A stretch of 64,000 nt of DNA from Mucilaginibacter sp. CSA2-8R (GTDB taxonomy: Bacteria; Bacteroidota; Bacteroidia; Sphingobacteriales; Sphingobacteriaceae): NCBI RefSeq assembly GCF_038806765.1, contig NZ_CP152389.1, positions 4,278,001-4,342,000 on the forward strand. The letters are read 5' to 3'. The notes below the pieces were generated by a model. That model was not told where the DNA came from, did not search any database, and saw only the letters and a program-made list of their open reading frames with translations. Below, in pieces: positions 60,310 to 64,000 of this stretch. Within the stretch, counting starts at the first letter, position 1, and each line of letters begins with the position of its first letter. A program made the translations under genes and the position numbers.

Positions 60310-61944
60310 TCAGTACTTTTTAATCCGCTTAAAAATCAGCAGGTTTTGCGGGTTAATACTGTAACCGCTCAGGTTATTTTGGTACAGGTTAACCAGCTTA
60401 TCGTAATACAAAATAACTACCGGCGATTGCTGCATCATTAAATTATCCATTTGCTGGTAAAGCTTGTATCGCTGCTCGTCGTTTTTGGTGCGGGCCGCTT
60501 GCTCAAATAAGGCATCAAAAGTTTTATTCTGAAACCCAGTATAATTAGGGCCGAACGGAATTTTGTTTTTGCTGTAAAAAAGCGACAGGTAATTCTCTGC
60601 ATCCGGATAATCGGCCACCCAGGAGGCCCGGAAAAAGTTAACTCCATTTTTAGCAATCATATCGCGCAGGCTTGCTCCCTGTACTAGTTCTACCCGTACC
60701 CTGATGCCCACTTTCTGCAGCTCGCCCTGTATATATTCAATCAAATCGCGGTAGCTGGTGGTGGTGCTCAGTACAATTTCGGGCAGGTTACGCCCTTCCG
60801 GGTATCCTGCCTCTTTTAACAGTTGTTTGGCTCTGGCAGGGTTGTACTGGTATCCCTTTACCGCAGTGGTATCAAAGCCCGGCATACCTTTGGGTATAAA
60901 ACCTTCAAAACCCGGCGTGCCTACGCTGTTGCGCAAAAACTTAATCATAGTAGGCTTATTTATAGCATAGTTAATAGCCTGCCTTATTTTAAGTTGTTTT
61001 AAAGGCGATGTTTTAACAATGCTAATGCTGGTATCAATTAAAATGCCTAAGTACTCCGTATTTAACGAAGGCTGTATAATGACCTTAAATTTGCCCTGAT
61101 ATTTTTTGGTCACCTTACCCGATTTACTTAAAAAATCATCACGGTAGCTGCCGTCGATACCGTTAAAAAAATCGAGTTTCTTTTTGATAAACTCCATAAA
61201 CGCCGTTTGCTTGTCGCTAATAAAGGTAGAGCGTATGGCATCCAGGTAGGGCAATACATGGCCTTGCTTATCCTTTTCCCAATAATGCTCGTTTTTGAGC
61301 AACACCAGTACTTCGCCTTCTTTCCAGTATTTAAACCTGAAAGGCCCGGTACCTACCGGATGGCTCCTGAAATCCTTACCGTAATGTTCAACCACCTCAT
61401 GCGGAACTACCGAACAATACTGCGCGGTAAGCACACTTAATAACGGCGGAAAAGGATGCTTCAATTTAATTTGGAATGTACTGTCATTTACCGATGCAAA
61501 GGCTTCTTTACCGGTTACCTTGTCGCTGAATATCCATGAGCCGGATGAGGCCACCTTGGGGTCAATCAAACGGCCAAAACTGTAGGCAAAATCGGCGGCC
61601 GTAGCTACGCGCCCCCGGCCCCTGGCAAAGTGTTCATCGTCGTGAAAGTGTACATCATTCCGCAAATGAAACGTATAAACCAAACCATCAGCCGATATTT
61701 CCCAGCTTTTGGCCACGCAGGGCTGTACATGCAGGCTATCATCAATTTGCACCAATCCGTTAAACACTTGGTTAACCATCCATAAGGCGTTCTGGTTACG
61801 GGCAAAAGCCGGGTCGAGCGAGGATAGTCCCTGGTCTAGATTGATATTAAAAACCGTTTTGCGCGAAATTTCCGGTTGATGGTCGCAGGCCATCAGCATT
61901 AGCACCAAACCTGTAAACCACCAGCATAATTTGTACCTCAACAT
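60310..61944 (-). CDS. Peptide-type solute-binding lipoprotein (SBP family 5)
   Basis: A 544-residue exported lipoprotein with lipobox LMAC (Cys20). The remainder is a family 5 substrate-binding protein of the DppA/OppA fold: AKSWEISADGLVYTFHLRNDVHFHDDEHF and VGTGPFRFKYWKEGE are standard. No ABC permease or ATPase genes are near. It directly precedes the YfcC-type transporter, so it may deliver oligopeptides or a related ligand to a non-ABC system, or the ABC genes lie elsewhere. Confidence 0.9.
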   Translation of the reverse strand: MLRYKLCWWFTGLVLMLMACDHQPEISRKTVFNINLDQGLSSLDPAFARNQNALWMVNQVFNGLVQIDDSLHVQPCVAKSWEISADGLVYTFHLRNDVHFHDDEHFARGRGRVATAADFAYSFGRLIDPKVASSGSWIFSDKVTGKEAFASVNDSTFQIKLKHPFPPLLSVLTAQYCSVVPHEVVEHYGKDFRSHPVGTGPFRFKYWKEGEVLVLLKNEHYWEKDKQGHVLPYLDAIRSTFISDKQTAFMEFIKKKLDFFNGIDGSYRDDFLSKSGKVTKKYQGKFKVIIQPSLNTEYLGILIDTSISIVKTSPLKQLKIRQAINYAINKPTMIKFLRNSVGTPGFEGFIPKGMPGFDTTAVKGYQYNPARAKQLLKEAGYPEGRNLPEIVLSTTTSYRDLIEYIQGELQKVGIRVRVELVQGASLRDMIAKNGVNFFRASWVADYPDAENYLSLFYSKNKIPFGPNYTGFQNKTFDALFEQAARTKNDEQRYKLYQQMDNLMMQQSPVVILYYDKLVNLYQNNLSGYSINPQNLLIFKRIKKY

Positions 61945-62000
61945 TGAGCTAAATATGCAAATAATTTAATTTACTGACTCGCTGGTATAATGGCTACTTG

Positions 62001-62008
62001 TAACTTTG
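62001..62008 (+). promoter_or_regulatory. -7 box TAACTTTG for the TMEM175-like gene
   Basis: Exact TAnnTTTG followed by C, 32 bases before the ATG at 62041. Confidence 0.5.
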
Positions 62009-62040
62009 CTGTACATTTAGCATTTACTTAAACCGCAAAC

Positions 62041-62628
62041 ATGAACAAAGGACGTTTAGAAGCTTTTAGCGATGGAGTAATTGCCATCATTATTACCATT
62101 ATGGTACTGGAGCTTAAAACACCACATGGCAATACACTGGCCGATTTAAAACCTTTAATACCGGTAGCCTTGAGTTACGTACTGAGCTTTGTTTATGTAG
62201 GCATTTACTGGAACAATCATCACCATATGCTGCATGCAGTGAGGCAGGTACGTGGTGCCGCTTTGTGGGCTAACCTGCATTTATTGTTCTGGCTCTCTAT
62301 CATCCCGTTTGTAACCAGTTGGATGGGCGAAAACCAATTTTCAGAATGGCCTGTTGCACTCTATGGTGTAATAATGCTGATGAGTGCTATTGCCTATAGC
62401 ATACTGGCGGCCATACTGGTAAAGCAGGCCGGGCCCGAGTCAACACTGGCCAGGGCCATGGGGCACGACTGGAAAGGCAAAATCTCTATCGTTATTTATC
62501 TTGTATCTATTGCGCTGGCTTTTTTACAGCCTGCCATCAGCCTCTGCTTGTACGCACTGGTTGCCGTTATTTGGTTTATACCTGATACCCGCATTGAACG
62601 GGTACTGATTGATGAGCATAAAGAATAA
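62041..62628 (+). CDS. TMEM175-family potassium channel-like protein (DUF1211)
   Basis: A 195-residue inner-membrane protein. The FSD motif (RLEAFSDGVIAI) in helix 1, which lines the selectivity filter in bacterial TMEM175 channels, is present, followed by five further hydrophobic segments and the His-rich NNHHHMLHAV loop. It would form a tetramer of one repeat. Single gene with its own promoter. Confidence 0.9.
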   Translation: MNKGRLEAFSDGVIAIIITIMVLELKTPHGNTLADLKPLIPVALSYVLSFVYVGIYWNNHHHMLHAVRQVRGAALWANLHLLFWLSIIPFVTSWMGENQFSEWPVALYGVIMLMSAIAYSILAAILVKQAGPESTLARAMGHDWKGKISIVIYLVSIALAFLQPAISLCLYALVAVIWFIPDTRIERVLIDEHKE

Positions 62629-62732
62629 TTAATTCACTCATCGTCAACAACTAAGAATATTTAAGCCGTTTTATGGATTACCTAGTGTAACAATATACCG
62701 TGTAAAGCACTCTTTGCTAAAAACACACTATA

Positions 62733-63596
62733 ATGAAACACCTTTACACTATACTGTTCTTACTCACCGGCTTATTGTCCGCTACTGTTTCGCAAACCCG
62801 ACCGGATAAAATTAATGTTATACTGATGGGTTCTACCCATTTTGGGCAGGAAGGCTTTTACAAACAAGGCCCGTCGATGGATTTATTTAGCCCGGGCAGG
62901 CAGAAAGAGATAGCCGATATTAACAAACAGCTGGCACAATACCGGCCGGATATGATTTTAATTGAACGGGAACCGAGTGAACAACATACGGTAGACAGTT
63001 TGTATAACTTGTATACATCAGGCAAGTTACAATTTGCCCAATTAAGTTATGGCCGTGCCGAACAATACCAGTTTGGCTACACGCTGGCTAAACAACTTAA
63101 TTTACCCCAGGTGTACGGTGTTGATTTTTACAGTAGCTTACCAACCCGCTTAATGCGCGATGGTAAGAACTTGGATAAATTTATAGAGGACCTGAACAAG
63201 TTTTCGAATCTTGGCCGTTCATTCGACCAGCAATTAAAAGATGGGCAACTGTCTTTAAAACAGTATTTACTTAAATTGAATGCCCCGGAAACATTACAAG
63301 CCACTTACTACAATATTTATATTAACCCGGCACGGGTAACCGACGGGAGTTTTGGTAAAGCAGATAAAACGGTAGACACCGCCCGAATTGACAAAAGCCA
63401 CATCGGCGCGGAGTACATTTCGTTGTTTTACAACCGCGAATTAAAAATATATTCCAACTTGTTGAGCCTGCAGCAAGCCCATCAAAGCAAACGAATACTA
63501 CTCATTATGGGACAACGCCATGCGGCGGTACTATCTAAAATACTGGAGGATAACCCAGATTTCAACCTCGTACCGTTGAGCAGTTATCTGAAATAA
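62733..63596 (+). CDS. DUF5694 secreted protein, TraB/TIKI-like
   Basis: A 287-residue exported protein (signal peptide ends SATVSQ). Two conserved blocks, MGSTHFGQEG (H36) and IMGQRHAAVL (H263), plus E78 and E80 in LIERE, resemble the paired GxxH and Glu residues of TraB/TIKI/EreA-type metal-dependent hydrolases. The family is uncharacterised in Bacteroidota. It ends before a strong bidirectional terminator. Confidence 0.82.
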   Translation: MKHLYTILFLLTGLLSATVSQTRPDKINVILMGSTHFGQEGFYKQGPSMDLFSPGRQKEIADINKQLAQYRPDMILIEREPSEQHTVDSLYNLYTSGKLQFAQLSYGRAEQYQFGYTLAKQLNLPQVYGVDFYSSLPTRLMRDGKNLDKFIEDLNKFSNLGRSFDQQLKDGQLSLKQYLLKLNAPETLQATYYNIYINPARVTDGSFGKADKTVDTARIDKSHIGAEYISLFYNRELKIYSNLLSLQQAHQSKRILLIMGQRHAAVLSKILEDNPDFNLVPLSSYLK

Positions 63597-63611
63597 TCAT
63601 AAAAACTAATC

Positions 63612-63653
63612 AACAGCAGCGGTCGCATGTCTACCCATGCGACCGCTGCTGTT
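63612..63653. terminator. bidirectional terminator, 18-bp perfect stem
   Basis: AACAGCAGCGGTCGCATG (63612-63629) pairs with CATGCGACCGCTGCTGTT (63636-63653) around six bases. Followed by TTATAAT to the right and by a T-rich run on the other strand. Confidence 0.9.
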
Positions 63654-63671
63654 TTATAATACAATGCAAAC

Positions 63672-64000
63672 TTAAACCGCGTCAGACAATGAACTGAAGG
63701 TAAAGTCGCGTATTTTCATGGGTGGAATTAATGCGTTCTGGCCGCTTTCGCCGCTCACGGTACGCTCAGTTTTTCCTAAGGCTTCGAGATTGTTTAGCAT
63801 AATCACCGGGCTCTCATTAAACCTGAAATTTTTTACCGGGAACTTGATCTGCCCGTTCTCAATGTAAAACGTACCATCGCGGGTAAGTCCGGTATACAGT
63901 AAAGTCTGCGGGTCAACCGGGCGGATGTACCATAAACGGGTTACTAAAATACCTTTTTCTGTTCCTTTAATCAGATCTTCTAAGCTTTGGGTACCGCCTT
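63672..64000 (-). CDS. TldD/PmbA-family protease subunit, C-terminal part (runs off the window)
   Basis: The last 109 codons of a leftward gene whose start lies beyond base 64000. The visible C-terminal domain includes TRLWYIRPVDPQTLLYTGLT, RDGTFYIENGQI and VMLNNLEALGKTERT-like sequence, typical of the modulator-of-gyrase TldD/PmbA family that processes peptides such as microcins and CcdA. The metal site (HExxxH) would be in the missing part for TldD, so which subunit it is cannot be told. Confidence 0.88.
   Translation of the reverse strand, partial: GGTQSLEDLIKGTEKGILVTRLWYIRPVDPQTLLYTGLTRDGTFYIENGQIKFPVKNFRFNESPVIMLNNLEALGKTERTVSGESGQNALIPPMKIRDFTFSSLSDAV

Overview
The window looks like chromosome of a soil or plant-associated Bacteroidota of the family Sphingobacteriaceae, closest in style to Mucilaginibacter or Pedobacter. 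Support comes from promoter boxes of the TAnnTTTG type, the lack of Shine-Dalgarno sequences, outer-membrane barrels ending in Phe, a macroglobulin/TonB-plug fusion, LytTR/LytS signalling, type I sulfatase and GH39/42/43 glycosidases, and an RRM protein with a Gly-rich tail. This assignment is inferred from gene style; no rRNA lies in the window.

Layout. 0-8 kb: NUDIX hydrolase, BamA-like barrel, LacI regulator followed by an MFS transporter with overlapping palindromes at its promoter, a PLP trans-sulfuration enzyme, a GH43 glycosidase and citrate synthase. 8-13.6 kb: a DUF3347-type metal-binding lipoprotein, a secreted Arg/Tyr-rich protein, an RRM protein, and a three-gene sugar operon (two GT-B glycosyltransferases and a GmhB-like phosphatase). 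13.6-17.3 kb: small genes between a 3'-end fragment of tRNA-Lys and two identical tRNA-Lys genes. 17.4-19.3 kb: a secreted BNR/YCF48-like protein, a DUF2147 protein and two tRNA-Leu genes (CAG, GAG). 19.3-21.2 kb: a low-density, apparently decayed stretch beside tRNA-Leu holding a PID-CTERM-like surface protein, a small unknown and an XRE regulator with its own palindrome. 21-30.5 kb: macroglobulin/plug protein, methyltransferase, MpaB-like oxygenase, then GH42, GH43 and GH39 enzymes for plant polysaccharide side chains (no SusC/SusD pair is present). 30.5-35.3 kb: a seven-gene leftward operon led by a GbsR/MarR-like regulator. 35.4-43 kb: sulfatase, DinB, MBL hydrolase, two stand-alone receivers and an 866-residue kinase-like/outer-membrane-barrel fusion. 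43-53 kb: phosphodiesterase, DUF3891, LytS/LytTR with a LiaF-like protein, agmatine-to-putrescine enzymes, a LPG-synthase-type membrane protein, SDR and PfkB kinase. 53-64 kb: a second BamA-like barrel, LspA, azoreductase, TauE plus DUF1634, an alpha/beta hydrolase with an altered catalytic His, a peptide-binding lipoprotein beside a YfcC transporter, TMEM175-like channel, DUF5694 protein and the end of a TldD/PmbA-type protease.

How the parts fit. Most of the window is housekeeping or general accessory chromosome. Recognisable units are polyamine synthesis (agmatine deiminase and N-carbamoylputrescine amidase overlap by 8 bases), envelope stress sensing (LytS/LytTR/LiaF-like, with a candidate 26-residue membrane peptide between), glycosylation (10.7-13.5 kb) and arabinan/xylan/galactan side-chain cleavage. 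No CRISPR array, complete insertion sequence, prophage or recognisable defence system was found. The best candidates for undescribed biology are the kinase-like domain fused to a barrel (40.3-42.9 kb), the GbsR-led operon with two START-like proteins, the tRNA-bounded segments, and the orphan substrate-binding lipoprotein paired with a secondary transporter.
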